A DNA stretch of 64,000 nt from CAVSUZ01 sp963834715. Lineage in GTDB: Bacteria; Pseudomonadota; Alphaproteobacteria; Acetobacterales; Acetobacteraceae. Below, piece by piece: positions 37,906-47,444 of this stretch (the stretch's first letter is position 1; each line of letters opens with the position of its first letter). Where the stretch lies: contig CAWIDE010000007.1 of NCBI GenBank assembly GCA_963834715.1, positions 124,001 through 188,000 on the forward strand. Direction: 5' to 3'. Below the pieces are notes generated by a model. The model was not told where the DNA came from, did no database searches, and saw nothing but the letters and a program-made list of their open reading frames with translations. A program made the translations under genes and the position numbers.

Positions 37906-39900
37906 GAACGTATCCCCCGGCAGCGTCACCGTGGGCACGCCCATCCACAGCGCCTCGCACGTGGTCAGTCCGCCGGAGTAGGGAAACGGATCCAAGACCA
38001 GGTCGATGTCGTTGTACTGACCCATGAACTCGCGATGCGGCGAAGAGCCGCGCAGTTCGATGCGGGCGGTGGGAATGCCGTGCTGACCAAAAGCCTCATG
38101 GATGCGCGTGCGCGGTTCGGCTTCCGAGAACTGGTGTGTCTTCAGGACCAGGCGAGACTCCGGCAACCGACGCAGAATGTTGGCCCAGACCTCAATGGTC
38201 CGGGGCGTAATTTTCGCCAGATTGTTGAAGCAGCCGAAAGTGATGTAGCCATTCCGCTGCCCGGGGAGCGGCCCGACATCCGCCGCGTACACCGGCGGGC
38301 TATAACAAACATAGCCATCTGCAAGCCGCAGCACGCGCTCGCTATACAGACCCTCCTGCTCTGGCGGGATCTGCCACCGGTCGGCGACGATCCAGTCCAT
38401 CTCCGATAGGCCGGTGGAATGGTTCTGCATGCCGACCCATTTGATCTGCACCGGTGCAGCGCGGTGGGCGCAGACGATCATCCGGCCGGAATCGCCGTGG
38501 CCGCCAAGATCGATCAGGATATCGACACCCCGATCGCGGGCCAGCAAGGCGGCGGACGCATCGTCGATCGCACCGATATCGTGCCACTCCGACGCGATTG
38601 CGCGGAAACGATGAGCAAGATGGTCCGTGCTGGATGTCTGCGTCAGGCAGACCATCTCGAAAAGCGCTGGATCGAGGTTTTCGAACCCGGCAATGGTCAG
38701 CCAACCCACGGGGTGGGCCCGCAGCGAGCCAGAGAGCAGACCCACACGGAGCCTGCGGTCCGGGTCGGGGGCGTTGGCAAACACCCGGGCGGGCGACCGC
38801 GGCAAGAGTGCGCTCAGCTCTCGCGCGACAGCCAGCACTTCGGCACCGCTTGTGCCGTACCGGTAGGGAATCGTGTTCAGCAGGGTGCGATGAGCGTACA
38901 CGTCCTTCGGGTAGAACTGGACTGCACGGCGGGCGGTGCTCGCGGCTTGGTCCTGCAGACCGAGCGATACTTCTGCCGTCGCGAGATTGCCGAGGACGTT
39001 CAGCGTCGGGCCCTGCCGTGCAAGCGCCTCGGTCAGCACCTCACGCGCCTCCGCGTGCCGCTGCAGGCGCAGCAGAACCGCCGCATAATCGTTTCCGATC
39101 TCGGGATTGTCCGGTGCGAGCGACCGGGCACGCCGAAGCATCCGTTCGGCCTCCCGCGGCCAGTCCGCGCGCGCCAACAGGGCACCGGCCAGCGCAAGCG
39201 TCTCCACCTGCTCGGGGGCGAGCAATGCGGCCGCTTCTGCTACATCGACGGCTTCCGACCATCGTCCTGCACGATCAAACGCGAGCGCCAGCGCGGTCAG
39301 GGCCACGGTATCCAGCGGGTCGGCGTCAACCGCACTCTGCAGACGTGCGACCTGCTCATCGATCTGGCCGGACCGAGCCGCGGCTTCTACGCGATGCAGG
39401 GCAAAATTCAGCCTGTTCGGCGCGATGCGGGTCGCCTCCTCGAAGGCCCGTTCTGCCATTTTATGATCGCCGGCCTGAGTGAGAGCGATGCCGAGCGCAT
39501 CCCATGCCTCGCCGTTATCGGGGTTAATGCCGACACATTGCAGCAGCGGCGCCCGTGCGGCCTCCGGATTGCCGGTTTAAATCAGCAGGGCGGCGCGCGA
39601 CACCAGCGCTTCTTCGCGGCGCGGGTTTAGTTCCAGCGCGGCCTTGTAAGCGTCCAGCGCGTCGGCGAGCCGGCCCTCCCGGCGGTAGCTTTCGGCCAGC
39701 CGGATTTGTGGTTCGTCCCAGTCCGGCAGCGCCTCGGCGATACGCTGCATCATCTCTCGGGCGCAGTCCGTCTCTCCGAGACGGTCCCGGGCAATTGCCA
39801 GGTTGAGCAGGGTTGCCGGCGAGCGGTCGCCGGCGGCGCAGACAGCCCGCAGCGCCTCAAGCGCTTCTGCGTGCGGCAGTTGTTCCAGCGTGGTGCTCAT
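37789..39900 (-). pseudogene. TPR/SPINDLY-type O-GlcNAc-like glycosyltransferase, broken
   Basis: Starts MSTTLEQLPHAEALEALRAV at 39,900 with TPR repeats. An in-frame TAA at 39,577-39,579 (ALLI-stop-TGNPEAA) interrupts the repeats; CAA to TAA would explain it. The frame then continues through more TPRs to the Glyco_transf_41 domain: VGLLSGSLRAHPVGWL, DILIDLGGHGDSGRMIV, YITFGCFNNLAKITPRTIEV, DLVLDPFPYSGGLTTCEAL and MGVPTVTLPGDTF. The normal C-terminal 80 or so residues are missing and replaced by an unrelated tail at the satellite edge. In such clusters these enzymes often glycosylate flagellin. It overlaps the upstream TPR gene as ATGA. Confidence 0.8.
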
Positions 39901-40700
39901 GCCGTCGTCGCGGACTCCGCGCCTGCCCCGGACTTGATCCGGAGAAACGAGGCATAGTGATCCAGGCTCGCGGCTGGACCGAGCTTGAGCGCCTCGGCGT
40001 AAGCCTCCCGGGCTTCCTCCATGCGATCCAGACCGGATAGTGCGCGAGCCTTGAGGCCAAAGAGGCAGGCATTGGCGTGTCCGCGCCGGCGTGCTTCCTC
40101 CGCCAGCCGCAGCGCCTCTTCGAACCGCCCGCGCTGGCACGCCAGCAGAACGGCACCGTTGCGCAGCCCGGCATGGTCCGGGGTGAGGGTAATTCCTTCG
40201 GCAAGGATAGCCGCGCCCGCGTCCGGGTCATCGTGTGCGACCAGAGCGCATGCAAGCGCCTCGCGAATCGCGGCTGCAGCAGGGTTCGCGGCCAGTGCCT
40301 CGCGCAGACAGGTGACCGCGTCGTGCGTCCGGCCTAGCTCCATCATAAGGATGCCGAGAATGGCCTTGCCGGCCGGTTCTTTGGGGGCGGCGATCACCGC
40401 CTCGGCAGCATCCTGAGCCGCCCCGATCAGGTCGCCGCGTCGGTGTCGCACATCCGCGCGGCATCGACGCAGAGCCGCGTCATCGGGATGGGAGGACAGC
40501 GCAGTGTCGAGCTCCATCTGCGCAGCTTGTAAATCTCCCTGGACTATGGCCAGGCGCGCGGCCACTTCGGAAATGAACGGAGCTCCCGCAGCGAGCCGAC
40601 GCAGCGCCGACAACAACGCCTTTGCCGGACCGGTACGGCCGGCCGCTATGTAGTCGTTGATCCGGGCGACTAAATTATCGGGGGTGAGTTGCGCTTGCAT
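39897..40700 (-). CDS. TPR-repeat protein in flagellar cluster
   Basis: A 267-residue cytoplasmic protein made of about seven tetratricopeptide repeats (for example AKAILGILMMELGRTHDAVT, ALACALVAHDDPDAGAAIL, KARALSGLDRMEEAREAYAE). It directly precedes the glycosyltransferase with an ATGA overlap, so it may act as a partner in flagellin modification. No enzymatic domain. Intact. Confidence 0.8.
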   Translation of the reverse strand: MQAQLTPDNLVARINDYIAAGRTGPAKALLSALRRLAAGAPFISEVAARLAIVQGDLQAAQMELDTALSSHPDDAALRRCRADVRHRRGDLIGAAQDAAEAVIAAPKEPAGKAILGILMMELGRTHDAVTCLREALAANPAAAAIREALACALVAHDDPDAGAAILAEGITLTPDHAGLRNGAVLLACQRGRFEEALRLAEEARRRGHANACLFGLKARALSGLDRMEEAREAYAEALKLGPAASLDHYASFLRIKSGAGAESATTA

Positions 40701-40721
40701 TTTGCAAGTTCCTGTGCGTTT

Positions 40722-41576
40722 TCAGGCGATGAGTCCCTGTGCTCGCACCGCGAGTGCCTCCAGACTGGATGAGGACGTGGAGCTGGACGAAGAGGAAGCA
40801 GCCTGCGCCGCGGCGATCAGGTAGCGTTGCGTAAACTGTTCGACAAAATTCGGATCTTGGAACTTGCTTATATCCAGCCGCGACGTGATCGCCTGCTCCT
40901 GCGCGGACAAGTCCTGAAAGGCAATCTGCTCCGGAATCCCGAGCGCTGTCGTCACGACAGTACGCATTACTGGATCCCCAAGTATCTGATCTACCGACGT
41001 GATCGAGGAAGCTTCCTTCCGAAACGCCAGTGCGTCCGACAGACCGGGTGTCGTGGCATCCAGCGAGTTCATCCAGGTGACTTCCGCATAGCCGTTGGCA
41101 ATCGTCTGGATGACTTGCGGATTTTGGATGATGGAGAGTCCCTTGTTAGCGAAGTCATAGGTCTGCACCACGCTCTGCCAACGCGTATCGCTGAGCTTAT
41201 TAACCAATGAGTTTGGGTCATTGATATTAGAAAGCAGAGTCTGCGTAGCCAGGGCTGTATAGGACGTCTGATCGCCGAGCCCGTTCGCTGTCAGTAGCAC
41301 CTGCAGCGCCTGGGGGTTGGAGAGCAGCTGCTGGGGAGTCGTGGCGTTCTGAACCGCCGTTGTGAACGCCTGTATTGCCCTGGCAACCTGCGGCTCCTGT
41401 GATGTCGCGGTGATCTCCTGCGTTTCGTCCTGCTCTGCGTTGCTCAGGGCGGTTACAGGGTTTTCAGTAATTCCGCTAACCGTCCCGCCGGTGGCCTCCT
41501 CAAGCATCAGCGTCGTGATCGAGGTCGAGGACGACCCCATGGCGGCAGACAGCAACGAGGTGATCGAGGAGCTCAT
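40722..41576 (-). CDS. DUF1217 flagellar-cluster protein
   Basis: A 284-residue protein rich in Ser/Thr at both ends (SSITSLLSAAMGSSSTSITT; SSSSSTSSSSLEALAVRAQG). The central repeats, such as DPNSLVNKLSDTRWQSVVQT and FANKGLSIIQNPQVIQTIAN, match the DUF1217 pattern found in alphaproteobacterial flagellar loci. Its role is not established, although the location beside flaF suggests flagellar assembly. Intact. Confidence 0.8.
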   Translation of the reverse strand: MSSSITSLLSAAMGSSSTSITTLMLEEATGGTVSGITENPVTALSNAEQDETQEITATSQEPQVARAIQAFTTAVQNATTPQQLLSNPQALQVLLTANGLGDQTSYTALATQTLLSNINDPNSLVNKLSDTRWQSVVQTYDFANKGLSIIQNPQVIQTIANGYAEVTWMNSLDATTPGLSDALAFRKEASSITSVDQILGDPVMRTVVTTALGIPEQIAFQDLSAQEQAITSRLDISKFQDPNFVEQFTQRYLIAAAQAASSSSSSTSSSSLEALAVRAQGLIA

Positions 41577-41591
41577 GACAGGCCCGGGGCC

Positions 41592-41939
41592 TTACGGCTG
41601 ACCGGATAACCCGGCCGCCATGTTCTCATTCGTCTGGATCAGGAAGTCGAAGTCCGGCCGGTCCCGGTCCATATTCCGTTGCACAGCCATACCAAGAGAA
41701 ATGATAGACCCGCGAAGCGGGGCTGGCAGCGGGTTTGCCGGATCCTGCATGAGGTTAATGACCGTACCCCAGAGACGGCGGTTGTTAGCAAGCGCGCGGG
41801 CGTGGCTCAGGGCGTCACCGTCGCGTCCCTGACGCAGCAAAGAATTGGCCCAGCGAAACACGTCGGCCTGCTGTTCTCGCATACTGCGGTGGGACGCGCC
41901 TGTCTCATAGGCGCGCGCGGCTTGGGCTACGTTTTGCAT
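41592..41939 (-). CDS. flaF: FlaF, flagellar biosynthesis regulator
   Basis: A 115-residue FlaF-family protein with the typical AARAYETGASHRSMREQQAD start and NRRLWGTVINLMQDPANPLP core. In Caulobacter FlaF is needed for flagellin secretion and acts with FlbT, which represses flagellin mRNA translation. Its start overlaps the end of flbT by 13 bases. Intact. Confidence 0.93.
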   Translation of the reverse strand: MQNVAQAARAYETGASHRSMREQQADVFRWANSLLRQGRDGDALSHARALANNRRLWGTVINLMQDPANPLPAPLRGSIISLGMAVQRNMDRDRPDFDFLIQTNENMAAGLSGQP

Positions 41940-42376
41940 GATGAGGGGTGTCTCCTTTCTGGAGGGCAGGGGGAGTCCGCCGATGTTCGGCCAAGCACAG
42001 CGTCCTCATGACGGATGATCTGGCGGACGAGCTTGAGCGCGCGATAGCATTCATCGGCCTCGGCAAAGGCCAAAGCCTCGCTAAGCATTTCGCGCGCCAG
42101 CCGTGACGTGGTGACCGCCTGAAACTCCTGGATCAGGCCACGCGCCACTTCGAGCCCTTGTGCACGCTCTCCGTCGTTCCCGATATAAACGGTCTGCAAG
42201 GCGAAGTAGATCCGCCGTGCCGGGCTGTCTGCCTGATCGGGCGGCATGATCTGCTTGCCGAACAGGAAGCGGGCCTTAGCGGTCAGCTCGATTCGGCTTT
42301 TTGTGCGGAAGCGGATGGGCGCGCCGTTGACCACCATCAGGTCGCCCTGCCGCAGTTCTAGAACCAGATTCGACAT
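41927..42376 (-). CDS. flbT: FlbT, flagellin translational repressor
   Basis: A 149-residue FlbT-family protein. The preferred ATG at 42,376 gives MSNLVLELRQGDLMVVNGAP. The core FGKQIMPPDQADSPARRIYF and YIGNDGE are typical. FlbT binds the 5' region of flagellin mRNA in related bacteria, and flagellin lies just upstream here. It has a C-terminal extension (SPCPPERRHPSSCK) that may be non-conserved. Confidence 0.93.
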   Translation of the reverse strand: MSNLVLELRQGDLMVVNGAPIRFRTKSRIELTAKARFLFGKQIMPPDQADSPARRIYFALQTVYIGNDGERAQGLEVARGLIQEFQAVTTSRLAREMLSEALAFAEADECYRALKLVRQIIRHEDAVLGRTSADSPCPPERRHPSSCKT

Positions 42377-42431
42377 GGCGCCGCCGTTCCAGAGTGAAAG
42401 GGCCGGCACGACGCCGGCCCTTACGTGTATA

Positions 42432-43307
42432 TCAGGCGTTCTTAACGAGACTCAGCAGAGTCTGCGGCGCCTGGTCCGCCAGGGTCAGCGCCTGCGTGCC
42501 GAGCTGCTGTCGAATCTGTAGCGACTGCAACATGGCCAATTCCTGGGCCATGTCGGCATCCACGAGAGCGCCCACGCCGGAGTTTAGTGCCGTGATCTTG
42601 TCGTTGTTGTATGTGATCTGGTTGTTCACGTAATTGGTGACTGCACCATAAGTGTTCAACGCCTCGCTGACGCTGTTGAACTGAGTAATGAATGCACCGC
42701 TTGCGGTAATCTTTCCGGCAATACTCGCGGCCGCAGTCGAAGTCGACGCACCCAGAAGACTGGTGAACGTTATGGCATTATACAAGGCTGCTCCACTGAA
42801 AGTAGCGATGCTGTACGTGGATCCCACTTCATTGCGGACCACGCTTATGTTCGCGAAGGCGCCGTTGCTGCCAGTGAGGTTCCCGATCAGCGTCTTTCCG
42901 CTATAATCGGCGTCTTGAATGAACCCCTGCACGTTAGCTAGCAACGACTTATACTGATCGGCGTACTCCGTCCGCTGGTCACCGTTGGTTTGGCTGTTGC
43001 CCAGCTCGAGCAGCACGTCACGCATGCTGCTGAGTGTAGTTGAGATTTCGTTCAAACTCGAGGACGTGGTGCTCAGCAAACCCTGCACCCCGCCGAGTTG
43101 CTGATTGGCCGTGGTCAGCGCACTGACATCAGCCCTGACCCCTTGCGCCACTGCATAAGCAGCGCCGTCATCAGTGGCATCTGCAACTCGGTAGCCGGTC
43201 GAAATCTGCTTCTGCACGGCATTAAGCTGCGTATTGGTGCTGTTGAGCGCTTCTAGCGCGATCATCGCACCGACATTGGTGTTAACGGAATTCAGTGTTC
43301 CGGACAT
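42432..43307 (-). CDS. fliC: Flagellin
   Basis: A 291-residue filament subunit. The conserved N-terminal (VNTNVGAMIALEALNSTNTQ, ISTGYRVADATDDGAAYAVA) and C-terminal (DADMAQELAMLQSLQIRQQL) coiled-coil regions flank a short variable middle that is rich in Ser/Thr/Asn and so could be O-glycosylated. The nearby SPINDLY-type enzyme would be the obvious candidate, but it is broken. Full length. The region 43,308-43,416 upstream is intergenic. Confidence 0.96.
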   Translation of the reverse strand: MSGTLNSVNTNVGAMIALEALNSTNTQLNAVQKQISTGYRVADATDDGAAYAVAQGVRADVSALTTANQQLGGVQGLLSTTSSSLNEISTTLSSMRDVLLELGNSQTNGDQRTEYADQYKSLLANVQGFIQDADYSGKTLIGNLTGSNGAFANISVVRNEVGSTYSIATFSGAALYNAITFTSLLGASTSTAAASIAGKITASGAFITQFNSVSEALNTYGAVTNYVNNQITYNNDKITALNSGVGALVDADMAQELAMLQSLQIRQQLGTQALTLADQAPQTLLSLVKNA

Positions 43308-43416
43308 GGTGTCTTCCCTTGCCCAAAGAGGTTATGACGTTCCCGCTTTTTGCAGGGATTACGGCATATTGCCGCATTTTTCTTAACGTCTGGTGAAAAC
43401 CGAAGCTGCGGCATCA

Positions 43417-44483
43417 TCAGGACGGAAGAAATTTTGCCAGCGACAGGCCGCTGACGTTGGAAATGAGCTGGTAGGAGGCCTGTAGCTGGGTCTGGACCTG
43501 CGTGATAGTCGATAGCGTCTGGGCCATATCGACGTCCTGCACCGACGAAAGCTGCGCGCTCAGCGCCGTGGAGGTCTGCTGCATGGTCTGAACTCTGTAC
43601 TTAAGGCGCTCTGTTGGTTGCCGAGTACACCTGTATCCTCGGCCATGGCGTTGATCGCACCCGTCAGGCTGGTCCGCGTATCCTGGATCAGCGCCGACAG
43701 ATTGGGGTCATTCTGCTGCGAGTCGGAGAGCGAGCCGACCGTCGCGAGCGACCGCATCAGATCGCGCATATAGGAACCGGTCGTGGAGCCGCCCGTAGAT
43801 GCCACATAGCTGTTGGCATTGGCCACCAAACCAGTGTGCTGCATCTGGTCGTTGCCGGTCTGGATCACGGGAACCGAGCCGATTGTAGAGGAAAAAGGCG
43901 TGGTCCCCGTCGCATTAGATGACGCAATCGCGAGGGTCGCGGCGGCCGTGGCGCTGGCACCGTTTGTGCCCAGATTGGCAACCGCGGCCGCTATCTGCGT
44001 GTAGAACCCCGAGGAGCTAATGGAATCCGGATTCGGAACCGGCGGATTAGAGCTATCGGTGCCGGCGAACACGTAGGTACTGCCGTTGGTGCTGTCCAGC
44101 AGATTAGCGACTTGCGCTAACTGATCGCGCGCCGTCGCGGCAACCGTGTCGATCGCTGATCCGTCCGCGCCTTCCAGACTATTAAGCTGGCCCAGCAGAT
44201 CGGATGCGATCGACTGGATCTGCGTCATTGCTGTCTGCGTCACCTGCATGTCGCCGGTCGCCGCGTTGATGTTGTTCTGCCACGTCGCGACATTGGCGAG
44301 CTGCGGGTTCAGATCGAGCGACGCCGAAGCGCTCGCACCCAGGCCGGCGTACGTGCTGGCGACGTCACCTGTGCTCGCCTGCTCGGTCAGTTGATCCAGC
44401 TTCCGGCTGATGGATGCGGAATCCGCTACCAGCGTGGTCAGCGAGCCGTAGTCGGAGGTGGAGAGGGGGCTGATGCCGCTCAT
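43417..44483 (-). pseudogene. flgL: FlgL hook-filament junction protein, frameshifted
   Basis: The first 300 residues are a normal flagellin-like FlgL (LTTLVADSASISRKLDQLTE, STYVFAGTDSSNPPVPNPDS). The frame stops at 43,560 after NQQSALSTEF. In the next frame the expected end is intact: VQTMQQTSTALSAQLSSVQD, VDMAQTLSTITQVQTQLQAS and YQLISNVSGLSLAKFLPS, stopping at 43,417. One missing base near 43,590 explains it. A true null would block filament assembly, so a sequence error is likely. Its ATG overlaps the flgK stop. Confidence 0.85.
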
Positions 44484-45961
44484 GCTGCTGTTGTCGGAAT
44501 AGAGAAGAGCTGGGCAATCATGCTCTGGATCGTGGTCAGGACATGCGCATTGGCGTCGTACGCATTCTGCAACGCGATCATTTGCGACATTTCGGAATCC
44601 AGGCTGACGCCGGTCTCGGATGACAGCTTGCTCTGTAGCGTCGTTTGCACGCCCTGCTCGGTCTGCACCTGATTCGTGGCGTTGCCGCTGGCGGTCGCGA
44701 GGCTGCTGCTGATGTCGCTTGCAAACTGCTGGAGCGTGGCGGGCGGGTTGTAGCCGAGATTAAGATTCCCCGCAGGGCCAAGACCGGTCGTCGAGGGGGT
44801 CGGCCCTACCGTTCCGAAAGTGCCGTTGAGCACCTTCGTGATCACCGTGTTATAGCCCGCCGCGCCCGTTGTGTTGGTCGAAGGCGTTCCATCGCGGACC
44901 AAGGAAGGCGTGTTTTGCACCAACGGATTGACCTGGATCGTCGCCGCAAAACCGACATAACCGCTCTGCGTGTAAGGTCCGGTCAATGACGGGATCTTGC
45001 CGGTCCCGTCGGTAAACAATGCTAGCCCCTGGTCGCCGAAGCGGCTCGCAAGGTTTGCGGAGAACTCATCGAGCGCCGCCTGCTGGGTCGGCAACACGCT
45101 GTCGCGCAGGCTTAGGTCCGCACCCAACTGCCCACCAGTGAGTGCGGCCGTGACATCCCGGCCGTTCAGGGTGACCGCCGGCAGGCCGCCGCCGGGATAG
45201 TAAGAGGTCGGTCCCACCGTTGCCCCCGAAGTGCTGAGCGGCCCGCTCGTGCTGCGGGTCGGCAATTCCTGGCCCGAGCTGGTGGTGATCAGCACGTCGC
45301 CATTGGTCTGCGGCAGGACATTGATGCTTAAGTATTGAGACAAGGTGTCAACCTCAGACTGACGCTGGTTCTCCAGGTCTGCGGTACTGGATCCGGCCGC
45401 CTGGGCCTGAATAATCTGGTTGCTGAGCGAGCCGATGGTCGAAAGCGTAGTATTGATTGTATTGACACAGTTGACGATGTCGTTCTGCGCCGCCTGGCTC
45501 TGGGCAGTGATGGCCTGGGACCGTGTGTTGATCCCCTGTGCCAATGTCTGCGCGGCACTTACCACCGCTGACTGCTGTGTCGGGTTCGATGGATCATTCA
45601 GCAATGTGCTGAACGCATCCTGGAGATTACCAACCAGGCTTGCCAGATCATTCCCCTGACCCGGTGTGCCGTCGATAGACTCGAGTGACGACAGCGCATT
45701 CGCTGTGGTCTGAAACTGGCCGACGGTAGCGTTTTGGCTCAGCACGGCGCTCCGCAGGGAGCTGTCGCTAACACTGAGCGCCGTAGGGCCAGTTGCCACG
45801 CCCATGCCGACCCCGCCGGCGTCGAGCGCGGTAAGTGGAACCGTCTCCTCGATATAGCCCGGCGTGCCGATATTGGCGACGTTGTGGGAAACCACCGCGA
45901 GCTGCGCATTGATGCTGGCAATGCCGCTGTTAGCGATGGATAGGGAAGCGCCGAGGTCCAT
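44480..45961 (-). CDS. flgK: FlgK hook-filament junction protein 1
   Basis: A 493-residue protein with the N-terminal signature SIANSGIASINAQLAVVSHN and VANIGTPGY, and the C-terminal VSLDSEMSQMIALQNAYDAN and AHVLTTIQSMIAQLF. It links the hook to the filament. It overlaps flgE upstream and flgL downstream, each as ATGA, so the three form one operon. Intact. Confidence 0.96.
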   Translation of the reverse strand: MDLGASLSIANSGIASINAQLAVVSHNVANIGTPGYIEETVPLTALDAGGVGMGVATGPTALSVSDSSLRSAVLSQNATVGQFQTTANALSSLESIDGTPGQGNDLASLVGNLQDAFSTLLNDPSNPTQQSAVVSAAQTLAQGINTRSQAITAQSQAAQNDIVNCVNTINTTLSTIGSLSNQIIQAQAAGSSTADLENQRQSEVDTLSQYLSINVLPQTNGDVLITTSSGQELPTRSTSGPLSTSGATVGPTSYYPGGGLPAVTLNGRDVTAALTGGQLGADLSLRDSVLPTQQAALDEFSANLASRFGDQGLALFTDGTGKIPSLTGPYTQSGYVGFAATIQVNPLVQNTPSLVRDGTPSTNTTGAAGYNTVITKVLNGTFGTVGPTPSTTGLGPAGNLNLGYNPPATLQQFASDISSSLATASGNATNQVQTEQGVQTTLQSKLSSETGVSLDSEMSQMIALQNAYDANAHVLTTIQSMIAQLFSIPTTAA

Positions 45962-47238
45962 CAGGTCTTCATATTGATGGTGGTCTGCATCATGGTGTCA
46001 GCCGTGGTGATCATCTTGGCGTTCGCGCTATAGGCCTGCTGTGCCACGATCAGCTTGCTGAACTCGGTGGCGATATCGACATTCGAGGCCTCCACCGCGC
46101 CGGTGACGAGACTTCCCGCGCCGTTGGTGTTGGACGCCTGGGCAATCGGATTGCCGGAATCCGTCGTCGGCGTGAAGGCTTGCCCGTTCTGCCGCTGCAG
46201 CGCGTCGGGTGCTCCGAAGGTAATTACGGGAACCTGCGCGACCGGCAGCGACTGGCCGTTATTGTAGTTGGCCTGCACCTCGCCGGTATCGTTGATGGTA
46301 ATGCCGGTGAAAGACCCTGGCGGCACACCATTCTGGTTCACGTTGCGCAGGCTGTAGCTGCTGGCAGCAAACTGGGTCACACCGTTGGACTGGTCATAGT
46401 TTCCGAGGTTCAACGTAATGGGCGAGCTGGCCCAGCTCGGCGACAGCGAGATAGTTGCTGCCGTCCCGGCGGTTCCTGCGGTGCCATTAATCGCATTGAT
46501 AGTGCCGGCGGTCGGGCCGTTGCCTGCGAAACTTATAGTGCCGCTGCCGATCGTCGCACCGGTCTCGTCCGTGACACTCAGGTTCCAGGAATTCGCTGTG
46601 CCCGTCGTGGGGGTCCAGGTCAGCGTGAAGCTGTGCGAAACGCCTTGTGAATCATAGACATCGACCTGAGAGGACGGGTTGGTACCTGATGTGGAGCTCC
46701 CGGCCGGCAGGTTGGCCGAAAGGTCGATATTGGTAGTCTGGATCGGGTTGAACTGGCTCTGCGTGATCTGGATCGGCCCCAGCTTGGATTGGTTGGCCAT
46801 GCCGGTCGTCGGATCGACCGACCAACCCTGCAGATACTCCCCGGCATCATTCACCAGGTAGCCGTTCTGATCCATCTGGAAGTTGCCGTCGCGAGTGTAA
46901 TAGGTTTGTGTACTGAAGGTTGGCGCGTTATTGGCTGTCGAGGTACCCGCGGCCTCTGAGACTGCAAAGAACCCTTGCCCGGTAATGGCAAGCGCCAACG
47001 GATTGGAGCTTTGACTGATCGTGCCCTGCACATTGTTGGTATAATCGGGGAGCGTCGTGACCGCGCCGGGCTCGTTGGTGGAGCTGGTGCTCGTCGTCAG
47101 GTAATCGACGAAGCTGGTATCTACCTCCTTGTAGCCGTCGGTCTGGCTGTTCGCGACGTTATCACTGATGTTTCCGAACGCCGCGGACTGGGCGGTCAGG
47201 CCGCTGACTGCGGTATTGAGCGCGCCAAAAATCGACAT
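45961..47238 (-). CDS. flgE: Flagellar hook protein FlgE
   Basis: A 425-residue hook subunit. The start at 47,238 gives MSIFGALNTAVSGLTAQSAA followed by NISDNVANSQTDGYKEVD, the conserved rod/hook N-terminus; the longer open frame upstream is not used. The C-terminus has GAVEASNVDIATEFSKLIVA and QQAYSANAKMITTADTMMQ. A sigma-54-type promoter lies upstream. Intact. Confidence 0.96.
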   Translation of the reverse strand: MSIFGALNTAVSGLTAQSAAFGNISDNVANSQTDGYKEVDTSFVDYLTTSTSSTNEPGAVTTLPDYTNNVQGTISQSSNPLALAITGQGFFAVSEAAGTSTANNAPTFSTQTYYTRDGNFQMDQNGYLVNDAGEYLQGWSVDPTTGMANQSKLGPIQITQSQFNPIQTTNIDLSANLPAGSSTSGTNPSSQVDVYDSQGVSHSFTLTWTPTTGTANSWNLSVTDETGATIGSGTISFAGNGPTAGTINAINGTAGTAGTAATISLSPSWASSPITLNLGNYDQSNGVTQFAASSYSLRNVNQNGVPPGSFTGITINDTGEVQANYNNGQSLPVAQVPVITFGAPDALQRQNGQAFTPTTDSGNPIAQASNTNGAGSLVTGAVEASNVDIATEFSKLIVAQQAYSANAKMITTADTMMQTTINMKT

Positions 47239-47273
47239 GACTAAGTCCCGGTAATTGCAACTGCGCCGGTCCT

Positions 47274-47290
47274 GGCAGGAATTGTGCCAA
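47274..47290 (-). promoter_or_regulatory. Sigma-54-type promoter for flgE
   Basis: On the minus strand TTGGCACAATTCCTGCC has GG and GC dinucleotides 10 bases apart, the -24/-12 pattern. It ends 36 bases before the flgE ATG. Sigma-54 control of hook genes is known in Caulobacter-type hierarchies. Confidence 0.6.
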
Positions 47291-47417
47291 GCCAAAAGGC
47301 GCAGAATCCTTGCACGCGGGTAGGGCGCCGGCAGTTTCAACCGGGCACAATGTGCCCGGCTACCCCCAGTGCCGGCTGATTCGTCCCGCTAAATGGCGCT
47401 AAAGCCCGGCCAAGCAG

Positions 47418-47433
47418 TGGCAGAGGTTTTGCT
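47418..47433 (+). promoter_or_regulatory. Sigma-54-type promoter for fliK-flgD
   Basis: TGGCAGAGGTTTTGCT also has GG and GC 10 bases apart. The predicted start of transcription is close to the ATG at 47,445, so if this promoter is real the fliK start may lie further downstream. Confidence 0.5.
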
Positions 47434-47444
47434 GAAGCGCCAGC

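Noticed and set aside
38419..39630. Long plus-strand frames opposite the glycosyltransferase
   Set aside because: Low-complexity Arg-rich text, typical of shadows of TPR coding sequence.
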